This document shows positions 1 to 14,000 of a DNA stretch of 64,000 nucleotides, one piece after another. The notes under the pieces are model-generated. The model ran no database searches. It was not told the origin of the DNA and saw only the letters and a list, made by a program, of their open reading frames with translations. Position 1 is the stretch's first letter. Every line of letters begins with the position of its first letter. The position numbers were made by a program, and so were the translations under genes. The stretch comes from Cladorhizidae sp. MBARI D1340-BT2 (lineage: Eukaryota > Porifera > Demospongiae > Poecilosclerida > Cladorhizidae): assembly GCA_028752905.1 (NCBI GenBank), contig JAQNBH010000011.1:32946017-33010016 (forward strand). The letters are read 5' to 3'.

Positions 1-1095
1 CTGCTAAGAAGCTGTGCAGGATTTAGGCTCTAAGAAGCTGTGCATGATTTAGGCTGCTAAGAAGCTGTGCAGGATTTAGGCTGCTAAGAAGCTGTGCAGG
101 ATTTAAGCTCTAAGAAGCTGTGCAGGATTTAGGCTGCTAAGAAGCTGTGCAGGATTTAGGCTGCTAAGAAACTATGCAGGATTTAGGCTTCTAAGAAGCT
201 GTGCAGGATTTAGGCTGCCAAGAAGCTGTGCATGATTTAGGCTGCTAAGAAGCTGTGCATGATTTAGGCTGCTAAGAAGCTATGATTTAGGCTGCTAAGA
301 AGCTGTGCAGGATTTAGGCTTCTAAGAAGCTGTGCAGGAGTTTAGGCTGCTAAGAATCTGTGCAGGATTTAGGCTGCTAAGAAGCTGTGCATGATTTAGG
401 CTGCTAAGAAGCTGTGCATGATTTAGGCTGCTAAGAAGCTGTGCAGGATTTTAGGCTGCTAAGAAGCTATGCAGGATTTAGGCTGCTAAGAAGCTGTGCA
501 TGATTTAGGCTGCTAAGAAGCTGTGCATGATTTAGGCTGCTAAGAAGCTGTGCAGGATTTAGGCTGCTAAGAAGCTGTGCAGGATTTAGGCTGCTAAGAA
601 GCTGTGCAGGATTTAGGCTGCTAAGAAGCTGTGCAGGATTTAAGCTCTAAGAAGCTGTGCAGGATTTAGGCTTCTAAGAAGCTGTGCAGGATTTTAGGCT
701 GCTAAGAATCTGTGCAGGATTTAGGCTGCTAAGAAGCTATGCAGGATTTAGGCTGCTAAGAAGCTGTGCATGATTTAGGCTGCTAAGAAGCTGTGCAGGA
801 TTTTAGGCTGCTAAGAAGCTGTGCAGGATTTAGGCTGCTAAGAAGCTGTGCAGGATTTTGGCTGCTAAGAAGCTGTGCATGATTTAGGCTGCTAAGAAGC
901 TATGCAGGATTTAGGCTGCTAAGAAGCTGTGCATGATTTAGGCTGCTAAGAAGCTGTGCAGGATTTAGGCTGCTAAGAAGCTGTACAGGATTTAGGCTGC
1001 TAAGAAGCTGTGCATGATTTAAGCTGCTAAGAAGCTGTGCAGGATTTAAGCTGTTAAGAAGCTATGCAGGATTTAGGCTGCCAAGAAGCTGCTAA
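1..1095. repeat. Minisatellite, ~27-bp unit, ~40 copies
   Basis: Direct tandem repeats of a unit containing GCTGCTAAGAAGCTGTGCAG followed by GATTTAG. Units vary by substitution (GCAGG/GCATG, CTG/CTA) and by occasional 1-3 bp length changes. The array runs off the left edge of the window. It lies in the dystrophin-gene intron upstream of the exon at 1226, ending about 130 bp before it. No coding potential. Confidence 0.95.
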
Positions 1096-1225
1096 AGTGA
1101 GTTTTAGCCTAGGTAGAGCTTTTTGTGTGTGTGTTTTCGAGGCGCCATTTTAAAAATGGGGGTCAAACTAGCACTCCCTGATATATATAGAGTATTGGTT
1201 ATTCTGTAATCTATTCCAACTATAG

Positions 1226-1401
1226 AGCAATCATTTTGAATCCAACCATATCCTGAACAATAAGGAATTCTTGGAATGGATGTTCAAGGAGCCCATCTGT
1301 ATAGTATGGTTACCTACAGTGTATCGCCTCACCACCGCCGAAACAGTCAGACATGAAGCAAAGTGTGCTGTATGCAATGCTTTTCCAATTGTGGGATTCA
1401 G
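1226..1401 (+). CDS. DMD: Dystrophin-like exon: end of EF-hand region and first zinc pair of ZZ finger
   Basis: Acceptor TATAG at 1221-1225; donor GTAAGA at 1402. The translation includes [16 protein letters not shown], matching the segment just before the ZZ domain of dystrophin, and ends in [13 protein letters not shown] plus a split Arg codon (phase 2). CAVC supplies the first Cys pair of the ZZ finger. Confidence 0.88.
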
Positions 1402-4400
1402 GTAAGATATCATATATTGTACAACTGGAAATGTTGATAATTAAATTTGATTACATTAGCCCAGTCAAAGACCAAAAGTGGCACCGATAAAAAAACACCC
1501 ACTGATCATCTGCATGCATAATGATCACCACTACCAAGTTTAAAGGCAATGTCGAATAGTATCAAAATCGTCAAATAGTTTGACAGTCAACATTTCTAGC
1601 TGTATAGTAAATAGCTCTAATTAACATAACATTAGGATATATCAACAACAACAGTAACACGTCTGTATGCTACAACAAAAATTCAAATAGACTAACTGAT
1701 GGACAAATTCATTAGCGGTTACATTATAGGTTAGTTTCATGATGCCAGAGCTGTGCAACTGTACGAACTTTTGTTTGTTTATCTAGTACAAGATCATGCA
1801 ATGATAGAGCAACAGTAGCAATGACATGCCATCTAACAGTAGTCTAGGTGGGAGGGTTACTAATATTTATGTTCTAGTCAATCCTCTTAATTAATTCATT
1901 CATTTTTAAACTATCAAGAAATTAGAATTTGAATGTACAAACACTTTGTAGTTGAAGTTTGAGAAATGCCACCATTGATTTTGGTTCAGTGTTTAATGAG
2001 TTGTGACCGAGTTCTCTTCCCCAGGTACAGGTGTTTGAAATGCATCAATGTCGATCTCTGTCAACATTGCTACTGGACACAGAAGACGCTGAAAAATCAC
2101 AAAATCACTCACCCAACCAGAGAATATTGCTTGGCCGTAAGCTTTGATTGTGTTTGCAGGCAGAGTGAGGAATATAACTGAGCATAAATAAAATATGGTT
2201 AAGTGTCTACTGTGAGCCTATACTCACATACTGTTTGAGGCAGCCTCAATGTTTGACTTCCTTTTAAATCATGCAACTTCCATGTCAACATGTGGAATGA
2301 CTTTCTCTTCACCCATTTACCATCATTAGCATCATATGGTGTATTTTTGCATTTTAAAAACCAATTGAGGTCTTATTTAGTGCTGAGTAATGAATTCATA
2401 TTTTCTTCAATTCTTTGTTCTATGAACCAATGCTAGAAGTCAAAAATCTAGGATTTTTTTTTATTGCATCCTTGACATTCATGACCGTCAAGTTGATGCA
2501 TTCACATATCTGCATTCCCATGATATGTTGTTGCCATGGACTTTTGTCAAAAAGTTTAATATGACCCTCTCGGTTATATTTTACCATGTAAATCTGATTG
2601 GTGTTAGGATTTTGCCATGTAAATTCAGTGACGAAAGGGTTAAATTAGAGTTCTAGGGTTTAGTCATGTAAATTTGATGATGAAGTTATTAGAAGTTGGG
2701 TGCTACGCTTTTATAAATTATGTGGATAAAGGTAATATGCCAGTGTATCCCTAGACTTTTGTCATTTAATCCAATGGTGAAAGGGTTAACTGGTATTTAG
2801 ACATTTGCACCAAACTGTCTTAGTAAGCCAATTGTCCAACCTCATACATAACTTTTTGCAATACAGACTACCACTGGAGATGATGTGAGAGACTTTGCTA
2901 AGCAATTGAAGAATAAGCTGACGAGGAAATATCGCAGAAAGCAGCCAAAAGTCAACTACTTGAAATACCGAGTCACTCCAAGAAATCCCGAGGCTGAGTA
3001 TGTAGACTACAAATACTTACTTCTGTAATAGTTGGTCCTACAGATGAACTAGCTATATTTATTAGTCTCCAGGGGTGGCTCATCTAAAACTGAGATCGGT
3101 GGGCCACTGGGAAGAGAGCAGCATAATGGTATAAGGAATAAGACATAAGAGGCAAACAAGTCTCATTAAGAAGTGTGTCAGGCCCACACCCAGTAATGAG
3201 CCACACCCAGTAATGAGGCAGACTGACAAGGAAGTTGCCTCATCCAGAGTTTTTATTTGTTTATTTAATTATTTAATTATTTTTATTTTATTTTATTTTA
3301 TTATTATTATTTTTTTTAACTTCACGTATGTATCTATAAAGTAGTAGCTGCTCCCTCACATTTTTAGCCACCATCCTGGCAGGACCGGCTAAGGGAGAAG
3401 ATGTCTTCCTCAAGGATTCCACTGTTTCCCAGCAACTTTCCCTTGGAGTTCAAGTAGCTACAGTTTCCTGAGCAAGGGAAATGAAGTGTTGTGATCCAGA
3501 CCCTTTACCATAGTGAATTGGTATGGTCCATCTAATGGTACTAGCTCTCACTTTTCTTGCTGTTTGGCTAGGGCCCAGTTCAACCCTGGCTGGATGTGAG
3601 GCAGAGGCATGCTTTTGAGAAGTGGGCGTGATCTGTAGCTTTAGTTGATGACTTTTTTTCCTTTTTCTTTTTTATTAGCTGAGAGTAACTGGGAATAGGA
3701 AGAAAGTTGGGTGGGCCATTGCCATCCAGCAGGGCCTATACCTATGAAACCCTAAATTGGATGGAGAGCACTTGATTATTAGTAGCAACTAGAATCGACT
3801 AAGTGTATATAAGGTCGCTGTAAGATGCACTACATCATTTAACCTTGAGGTTGATTGAACCTTGAATCTGTTGATGACTGAGTGTTGGCAGGTTCTGTTT
3901 GACTCATGCCATTCTATGTTGAGTGCAAAGGTCGACTTAGCAGGAGCATTTCCTCCTTGAAATATTTTCTTCCCTGTCCCTTGAAATTCTGGACTGCACT
4001 TTTTGGTATGGATTTTACAAACTATACAAACAAGGTCACAATACTCTGTGAAATATTTTTGCAAGATTAACAACAAGCAAAGGAGAATATAAGCAATGTA
4101 CCATAGGCTAAAAATCTATAGATTATGTAAGAACCTTCTTTATCAATCTGTAGTGCCTATTATACCTCTTCAGCTAAGTTCAGTGGTGGATCTAGAGTGT
4201 GATCTGTGAGTTCCACAGTATCACTTTCCCAATGGTTAACATTGTTATATCCTTTTAGTTTTCAACTCTAGTGCTATAGCAGAGCACATAATCCATCTTC
4301 TCCAAGATTGCAACAAAATTAATCTCAGAAGACTTAAAGTCTTAACTTTCCAAGAGAGCATGCCCCGACATGCCTAGCAGTGCTCAACCTTCGACTTTGC

Positions 4401-7400
4401 ATTACCTCTACAGCTACAAATGGCAATCACTCTGTGTCAGATAACATATTTTATTTGTCCATTCGAGATGGCCACAAATTCATCTTGAGAGATTGACGAT
4501 GATGATCCCTTCGCAAGTGATGAAGCTGACTGTGGGGAGGATGGAACTAGAGCAAAGGACAATGGCTAGAGCACGAACATTGCTATTATCAAAATTGCCA
4601 CCTTCTTATGTCAGGTGGTCTCGTTCAACTATTGTGCACATGTCTTATGTATGTTGAAACAATAGAGCGCACCCTCGAATAGAATATGCCCTCAAATAGT
4701 GCGTGTAGCCTAGTTCATGAAATGAATAGAACACGCGTGGAAATACGGTGCATCTGTCAGATCACATGCACAACCATGCAAGTGGTACTGACCAGAAACA
4801 AACAAAACTCTTGTTGTACATACATGTAAGAGGATCTGCCTAGCGAGGCTATCGCACCCCACCCTACCATATATAAGTTGTGGTGAGCCTACTCTATTAG
4901 GGTTAATTGCATTTAATAACCTATGGAGATGTAACCTGAGTGACTTTGGTTTTTGTAGGGAGAGAGTTTTTGAGTTGAGTTTTATCTCTGTATGTGTGTG
5001 TTGTTGCTATATTTTACTCATAAAAAACCTATCTATTGAATAATATGACATTAAGCATTGAGATGATCAGTATTGAGTTATATGACATTAAGCATTAAGA
5101 TGAGCAGTATTGAATAATATGACATTAAGCATTGAGATGATCAGTATTGAGTTATATGACATTAAGCATTGAGATGAGTAGTATTGAGTAATATGACATT
5201 AAGCATTGAGATGAGCAGTATTGACATTAAGAATTGAGATGAGCAGTATTGAGTAATATGACATTAATGGGGAAACGCTCATCAGAACTTCAGAGATGTG
5301 ATCCTGAAAGGTAACAGAACCTACTACATGTATGACACCTTAATAAGTGGATGAAGGACCATGTGGGAACAGTTCAAGGGGTTCCTGGAGCAGCCATTGA
5401 ACAGTTTACAAGCAAGCTACCTCGAGAAATCTATATTGCAGTTCAGGAGAAGAGGCCCAAAATGGTTGCGGAGGCTTATCAGACAACTATAACTGGTGAG
5501 AAAGCAAGAGACCGGGTTTGTACCAAGTCAGGGTCATCTGGGGTCAAAACAAGAAGAGCCAATCCAGTGCTATGATTGAAAAAAGTAGGTGCACATAGCC
5601 AAGGATTGCAGGAAAGCCTTTGTAGGTGGAACCAAACAAGATGATATGTGAGACCCACTAAAGCCAAAGATTGAGAAAAGCAAAATATGTCGCTACAACT
5701 GGTAGATATTAGGACATGTTGGCTGCTACTGTCCAAGCAAGCAAGTAGTCTACCCTGAGGTACTGTACATGAACCAGCACAAAGGTGGACCACAAGCCCA
5801 TCCAAGAATATTGAGAGGGAATAATTGGGGATAACATCATCCTGGCTATTCTTATGGTGAGGAGGGATCTTCTACCACAGAAAACTTGCTAACAATTGTG
5901 ACTTATACATATTTAAAATAGGATCAACTGTAAGTTCATGATAATGACTTTATTGTAGAGTACTTACTATAACAATTTTTTAGAAAACTTGCAAACAATT
6001 TTGACTTATACATATTTAAAATAGGATCAATGTTAGAACCTGGAGCAATCCAGGTCAAAATTCAATGCACCCATGGCGATACTATGACATAACTACTCAC
6101 ACTAGTTGATACTGAGATTGGAAGGACGATGTTCAAAGTGTAGGCAGCTATGTCCAGCAATTTACTTGTACCAGTGTTGCTAGGATGTGATGTGATGGGC
6201 CTGCCGGATATGTTACAGGACGACCACAACAACGGTGCCATGATAGAAGCTGAGGTCGTAGTTACAGTCACCCAATCACGAGCAAAGAAATATATCAGAG
6301 AACAGAAAGAACTAGAGAAAAAAGAGAGAGAAGACAGTTTCTCAGATAGAAGACACACACTTATGTCTTAAAGGGTTTGGCATGAAGGTGGTTCGCTTCA
6401 TAATAATGACTAATTGGTAAAGCAATGTCAGCATTTCCTCGAGTCAAACCCAATCCAGTGGACGCCGGAATCAGAGACAGGTGTGGGAGCTGATGTCCCT
6501 AAAGGGACAGAAGAGATTGCTACCAAAGTATCTGCTACCCATGAGGCAGAGGAAATAGCTGGCTCAGAAATGAACTCTGACATGTTTCATATTGTAAGAG
6601 ACAGGTCAAAAATGACCAAAGGAGAAAGGAGGAATAACAGAAAATGATATGCTATAGCCAAGCAAAGCATCCACTGGACATGTCTACAAAAAACTTGGAC
6701 AGATGTAAGAACAGATGGTGTTCTTGCTCAGGTCAGGGAGGCAATAGACAGCAATACAAATGGAGAAAGAACCATATTCTAAGAAGAAAATTGGTTACTC
6801 TATCATAGGTATAGGTAGATCCCATGTCAAAAGGACGAAAGTACAGCAATCAGCAGTTGGTGCCACCATAACCTTGCCGGCTAGTGTTGATCCATCCCAC
6901 CAGATGGCTACAGTAGAATGAAAACTACAGAAGTTGAACTTGAAGATGAGACTCAAATGTGTAAGACCTGTGTGGAGTGCTGGAAGACAGCAGTGGGGAA
7001 GAAGAGATGAGTTCTGTTGATACCATTACCTCTCATCGGAGTCTTTTGAGCATATTACAATGTAATAATTGGTCCACTTCTCTCACACATGAGCTGGAAA
7101 TAGTAATATGTGATTGCAGTACAAGGTATCCAGTGGCGACCCCTTTATGTTCCATATACACAAGGCATATTGCTGAGGAATTTCTGAAGTTTTTTCAAGG
7201 AGGAGTATTCCCCAGGAAATCCTAACTGATCAAGGGCCAATTTTATGACCTCCTGTTTTCTGAGTTGTAACACCTCCTCCCACAAACTGATGGGTTGAAC
7301 CAGGGTTGTATACAGAAATTTTGCCAAGGGGGGGCGAACTTGAGATATGGAAAAATAAGGGGGGGCGGAGAGCCTGGATGGTGCGGAAAGGGGACGTGCA

Positions 7401-10400
7401 CCCTGGGCTTCCGCGTGGAGTACGAAAGTGTTTTACCCACAGGTATTTTTGCAGTACTAACTGTATATATAGCTGCTACTTATGATGGCATGCACTTTTT
7501 CTAAAATCTTTAGTACAACATTCCATCTTAAATATTTGCTGAAGTTGCATGCTACGGCAATCAGCATATATAGATTAGATATAGTCACTTGTCACTCGTA
7601 TAATGGAGGTGGGCTTTTGTGAAATCGAATTATGTTGCATTCCATGCATTTTCTTAAAAAATCATGGACAACAGGTTTCATACACAATTTTTCTCTAGTT
7701 CTCTAGGGGGGGGGGGTGGAAATGGTTGGTCACTTGGTGCCCTAATTTTTGTTAATATTTTCTTAACATGTTCATAAGCTGTAAAAGGGGGGTCTGGGGG
7801 GAAGATCCCCCCATATTTTTTTTTGCTTTTACAATGTCTGAGGATAGCTATTTTGACTGACTACCAATGGCATTATGCTATACCGAACTATGGCTAGACT
7901 GTATATATTTCTCATGATATTGTAGCTGCTTGGAAAAAGGAGAGCATGTGTCATGACACGATGACATCACACACCACCACGTGCTCTCCTTTGTAGGTTT
8001 GTCACTTCTTTTGTTTCTCCTTCTTTCCCACTCCCTCTCTCTCAGTATTTTTAACTCAGTCCATTATGTCATGGTCTTCAAGTCTAATCTTAGACATGAT
8101 GTCATCACACGCCACCACGTGTTCTCCTTTGTAGGTTTGTCACTTCTTCAGTTCCCTCCTTCTTTCCCACTCTCTCAGTATTTTTAACTCAGTCCATTAT
8201 GTCATGGTCTTAAAGTCATCACACACCACCACGTGTTCTCCTTTGTAGGTTTGTCACTTCTTCAGTTCCCTCCTTCTTTCCCACTCTCTCTCAGTATTTT
8301 TAACTCAGTCCATTATGTCATGGTCTTAAAGTCTCTATAAAAGAAACCTTACTAGCTGATTTCTCTTCATATTAATATGGATATTCGCTCATACTTTGCA
8401 AGTACTTCTCAAGCCTCTTCTCATGCTAATAGCAGCGATAGCGAAGATAGCAGAACAGATAGCTCTGAGCATGTCGAGGCATCTAGTCCTAGCCTTAGTC
8501 CTCCACCTTCAAAGAAAAGCAAGCAAAACAAACACCGCTCTTCTGTATCCACGAAGAGAAAATACTCTAAGAGATGGGAGAAAGATTTCAGTTGGCTCTA
8601 TTATGACGAGGATAGCGATGGTGCCTTTTGCAAGGTTTGCAAGCAATCTGGTCTGCAGCGTACTGGAGGAGTGTGGGTCACACAACCTTGCAGAAATTGG
8701 AAGAAAGCTGTTGAAAAAATGAAAGCTCATGCGAGAAGTGACTTCCATATCCGTGCAACTCAAGCTCTTTTTGCAGCTAAAGGAGCAGCCAAAGGTGGAA
8801 CAGTTGTACAGCAACTCCAGAATGTTTTAGCTCGCAAAAGAGCTCAGAACAGAGCTGCAGTGAAGTGCCTGATCCTACTCACTCATTTTCTTACGAAAGA
8901 ACAAGTTGCACATTCGACAAAATTTGAGAAGCTGGTTGACGTGGTGGTTCGATGTGGCAGCCAACATTTGAAGCAATTCTTAGAAACTGCACCAAGAAAT
9001 GCTGTGTACACATCAAGAGTGGCTGTGGTTGAATTCATCGAATCATTGGGGACATGGGTGGAGGAGTCGATTCTGAAGCGACTTCAAAAGGTACCTATGT
9101 ACAGCCTCATGGCAGATGAGTGCACAGATGTCACCAACGTAGAAGAATTGTCTGTGTTTTGCCGCTGGGAGGAAGATGGTGTACCAGTAGAGTGCTTTCT
9201 GGAGCTTATTCCATTGAAGAAGGCTGATGCAGAGACCATCTATTCTAATCTCATCGATTGTTTAAAGAAGAAAGGTCTACAAGTCTGAAGAATAGTTGGA
9301 TTGGGATTTGATGGAGCTGCAACTTTTTCTGGACGAAAGACCGGGGTTCAGGCACGTATCAAGAAACATACTCCTCACGCTCTGTTTATACACTGCCACT
9401 GTCACTTACTGCAGTTGGCTTGTGTGCAAGCTGCCAATAAAACTCCTGGAATTGCTCATGTTTACAGAACATTGACTACTCTTTGGAAGCATTTTCGCAA
9501 TTCCCCCAAGCGAGCAGAGTGTCTGAAGGAGGTACAGCACGTTCTTGAACTTCCAGAAATGAAAGTGATCAAGCCATCTGACACACGCTGGCTGGCACAT
9601 GAAAGGTGTGTCAAAGCTGTCAAAGCAAGTTATTCTGCAATTGTAATCACCATTGGGAACATTTACGAGACGTCCCACGAGCCAGAAGCTCTTGGAATCC
9701 ATGGTGCCCTCTGCAAATTGTCTACGATTGCAGCTATATATTTGCTTGATTTCACTCTACCACAAGTAGCCAAGCTCAGCAAAGCACTTCAGGCAGAGCA
9801 GCTTGACCTCTCGTTGATATCATTCCTTGTTGATGCTACTGTTAAATCCTTGGATGATGCAGTTTTGCCTGGAGCGAACTGGGTGTTGGAGCTTCTTGAA
9901 AACGTTGAAGACTTGAAGTCATCTACAAAGGTGTCTATTGACGCTGATAAAATACTTTCGTTCCAGAATGTTGTTGGTAAGCCTTTTGTTGCTGATTTAA
10001 AGGCCAACATAACAAGCCGATTTTCTTCATCCAACGCTGTTGTATCAGCATTGTCTATATTCGATCCACGGAAAGTTCCAAAACCAGATTCAGTATCTTT
10101 TCCCACTTATGGAGACACGTCTGTTGAGAAACTGATTGCTCACTACGGAGAAGATAGAGATGCAGAAACATTGGATGGAGAAGAAACAGTGAAGACAGCC
10201 ATGATTTCCACTGAAATACTTACAGAGTGGAAAACATTCCGCCAGCTGTTAGTCAAGCAACCACGGGATACTACTGCATCACAGCTGAAAGAACTTGTTT
10301 CAAACGACATGCTCAAGGCCATGTTTCCCAATTTGCACAAGATTGCCTCCATCTGCTTATCGATTCCAGTTTCTACTGCTTCTGTGGAGAGAAGCTTCTC

Positions 10401-10971
10401 ACAGATGCAGATGATCAAGACTCGTTTGCGTAATTCTCTAAGTGACTGCAGCCTTTCTCACCTTATGAGGATTGCTATAGAGGCACCAGAAGTACTCTCT
10501 GAGAGCGACCTTGAAGAGATTGTGGACGTATGGCAGAGAAAACCAAGAAGAACCTCAGTTTGACATTCCTATCATTTGAACCTGATATCATAAGCTTATT
10601 ACACCTTTCTTGTATTACACCTTTCTTGACATTATTTAAAAAAATATCTCTAATTTCAAGGGGGGGGGGGCGAGAATGATACAAGGGGGGGGCGAATGCC
10701 TCCCCCCGCCCCCCCCCTAAATACACCCCTGGGTTGAGAGAGCGGTTTAACCAAGCTCTCAAATTCATACCACCTCCTTGGATGGAAATGATAGTCCCTT
10801 TATTTGCTTTTCACATATCGGGAGATTTTCCAAAACTCTACTCACTCTTCGTATCTCTTGGGTATTATCAGAGAGACATGGGAGGCAAGCAATGGATCTA
10901 GTGAACTGGGCCAAAGCACAGTAGGAGCAGAAAAGGTGGTACAATCATAATGCAAGGGATAGGAGACTGCA

Positions 10972-11002
<31 letters not shown>

Positions 11003-14000
11003 TATGGAAAGGGACTTATCCAGATCATTTCATCCATGACTGATCACAAGAAACGAAGGAGAGTTTTTTGTATTTATATGCTCAAGAAATACAATGCTCC
11101 TATAGAACCTCTTGGCAAAAAAGATGAAAAAGGAGGTGGAACAGACTGAGACATCATCTTGTCAAAGGATGGCAGTACCCTTAGCCTAACACAGGAAATA
11201 GAAATGGGTGACCAGTTGACAAGAGAATCACAAGCTTGACTGCTATGGCTGTGGACAGAGTTCAATCAGGTCATGTATGATACACCAGGAAAAACTGCAG
11301 CTTTTCCTTGATTACCATCTCTGCATTAATAGAAAGATGCACACCCCTTTCATCAGCATGCTCTGTGGTGGCCTCAATAGTTAACATTCTACTAAGGTGC
11401 AAGCTTGTTAATCTATGAATATATCAGAGTACTTGCTGACCAATGCAGTAACTCAATTGACCACTGACCTTACTTGAGGTTATGTATCACCTGATATGAT
11501 TTTTTAGCACCCTAGTGTTAAGGTTTTGTGTTTGTCTGATGTGGCTTGTATGTAGCATTCCTGATGAGTGTCCAGTCTTGAAGAATGTTCACACGAGAGT
11601 GAATGTGCTTGCAGAAAGGTAGTCACATCATTATTACACTTCCACCAATTTGCAAACTAAAGACTTATCAAATGAGAATCATGTTTCTCTTATTTCTGCA
11701 GACTTCAACAGTTGGAGGGAAATGAAAGTAGCTTCACTGATCCAATTCATACTCCCACTGCGAGACTTCTTGATATAAGACCACCAGCTCATGATTCTGA
11801 CCCTTCTCAACGAGCAGGGGTGCACCCGACTCAGTTTTCTTCAGAAGGAGTGGAGGAACTGGAAAGTTATGTCATGGAACTTCAAGCTGCCAATGATGCT
11901 GAAGTACTGGCCAGAATGGAGTTGGAGAAGTCACTCCAAGAGGCTCAAGGTTCTGTGGTGGTGGGGTTAGAGGCAAGAGTTGGATTGGAGCAGCAGGTTC
12001 ATGATTTACAAGAAATAAATCGGTTTCTGAAACACGAAGTATCTCATTTGTTAGTTATACCATCAGTGGTGAGTGACATATAAGCAAGCACCCACACCAC
12101 ATACACACCCCACATACACACACCACATACACATCCCACACACACACCACATACACATACCACATACACACACTACATACACACACCACATACACACCCC
12201 ACATACACACACCACATACACACACCACATACATACACCACATACACACCACATACACACACCACATACACACCCCACATACACACACCACATACACCCC
12301 CACATACACACACCACATACACCCCCCACATACACACACACCACATACACACACCACATACACACCACATACACACACCACATACACACCCCACATACAC
12401 ACCCCACATACACACACCACATACACACATAATGCAGGTCAGCTTATATTATGGTAAACATGCAGTATAATCACATGTGTTAAAAAAGATTTTATTATTA
12501 AACAAACGAGAACAAAATGGCACAGAAGAGATTTGATGTTCTTGTTATGCATATCTTGGCGTGTTGTAGACTAAAACCATGAGAGGTCCATCTTCAGTTT
12601 CTGTACAGTCTCCTCCATGCTGTAAGTTTGCTAATACTGTATGTGTACAATGAAGGTGGCCAGATGTATCTAGGACAGTTTCTAGTAGTAGACACAGTGA
12701 ACTCTCTCTATCCATTATAGTAGACCTGCTTAGCTATAAATCTCGATTAATTTTGGAACTTTAAGACATGTCTACACTGCATACTTAATGTGCATTAGAT
12801 ATGCATTAGTGTGCATTTCAATGTGCATTAGATATGCATTACAGTGTGCATTAGATATGCATTAGTGTACATTACAATGTGCATTAGATATGCATTAGTG
12901 TGCATTACAATGTGCATTAGATATGCATTAGTGTGCATTACAACGTGCATTAGATATGCATTAGTGTGCATTACAATGTGCATTAGTGTGCATTACAGTA
13001 TGCATTAGATATGCATTAGTGTGCATTACAATGTGCATTAGATATGCATTAGTGTGCATTACAATGTGCATTAGGTGCACATTTGTTGCATCCACACTAA
13101 ATTCAAATTCAGAGGTTGTGTCCCAACACAAGTGCCTTGCGAGATAGTTTTGAGCGGTGATTTAAAGAAAATAAGTGAAGGTGCTATAATAATTATGAGA
13201 GCATAATTAAATAGAACTTCCCCTTGCTATGGAGGGGGAGGAGTCTAGAGCACTAATTATATATAACTTGCTAAAAAATTGTAGACTACTTTTGATGTAG
13301 TTACTGTAATACCTATATATTCTTTTTTGTTTCAACTACTGTTTTAGTTAGTCCTTCCTGTGGCTAGATTCTCTTTCACTTCATCCACACAAGTCTCCTG
13401 TAGTTTTTCCTTTGATTTTTCCTGCATGCATTGTTTATTGAAATGCTAGTGTGGACATGAGACCAGCACACAAATTCAGGTTGTCTTAGTGAACCAGGAC
13501 TGGATGCGCTTCAGATGCACTTCAAGTATGGACAGCCCTTAAGTTTGTAATTTTAAATTTATGCATATTGATATATGAATATTATTACTTAATAACAGAC
13601 ACATGAATGTTGCTGTTTCTGTTTCTGCATACAAACAAAACTTGGTCACTTCAAATAGTAGTATAATTATATCAATTAAAAAAACATCCAATCTCTGAAG
13701 ACCTTATTTAAAGCTTTAAAAATTATTTTAAGGAACTGGAATGTAGAAACATAAAAGGCAGACTGGATGGGAGATCAACAGTTCATAGAACAGCAAACTC
13801 ATAGCCATCATAAGATTTATGTGATGGGATCTGAGAAAAGGGGTTTAGCTATCAAATTATATATCGGTGCCTGATCCAAAACTCAGAACTCTTTGCAGAA
13901 TGAAACAAGAATCAGCTTGTAAATACTAAAATGAAAGCCGGCTAAGCATTTGTAGATAGAGAAAACTTTGACTTGAATGTAATAAATATTTTTCAATACA

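Larger units (their letters stand above)
7301..10731 (+). mobile_element. hAT DNA transposon, copy 1 (3431 bp, transposase has one nonsense codon)
   Basis: Left end CAGGGTTGTATACAG; the right end read on the minus strand is CAGGGGTGTATTTAG (12 of 15 match as terminal inverted repeats). It is flanked by an imperfect 8-bp duplication. Contents: G-rich subterminal tracts, a triple ~120-bp repeat, a TATA-like box and a single-exon transposase. A second copy at 50391-53838 is nearly identical over its whole length, in opposite orientation. The copies differ by 17 bp in length, which equals the difference between an 11-bp G tract here (7706-7716) and a 28-bp C tract there. Confidence 0.93.
5290..11345 (+). 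mobile_element. Decayed Gmr1-like Ty3/gypsy retrotransposon relic, split by a hAT insertion
   Basis: Fragments in + orientation, in order: a SCAN-like gag piece (5351-5575), two broken zinc knuckles (about 5568-5740), a protease trace (about 6075-6210), integrase core (about 7040-7300 and 10732-10960), the integrase C-terminal GPY/F-like module [16 protein letters not shown] (about 11052-11100) and a linker resembling the N-terminal edge of reverse transcriptase ([13 protein letters not shown], about 11262-11310). Integrase following protease, with the RT edge after it, is the order known for Gmr1-type gypsy elements. Many stops and frameshifts; not functional. The RT core and LTRs were not found. 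It lies sense to the dystrophin gene inside its intron. Confidence 0.72.

Noticed and set aside
1966..2181. Stand-alone 71-aa zinc-finger protein
   Set aside because: The finger part is an internal exon (2025-2136) of the dystrophin-like gene with clear acceptor and donor; the flanking codons are intron.
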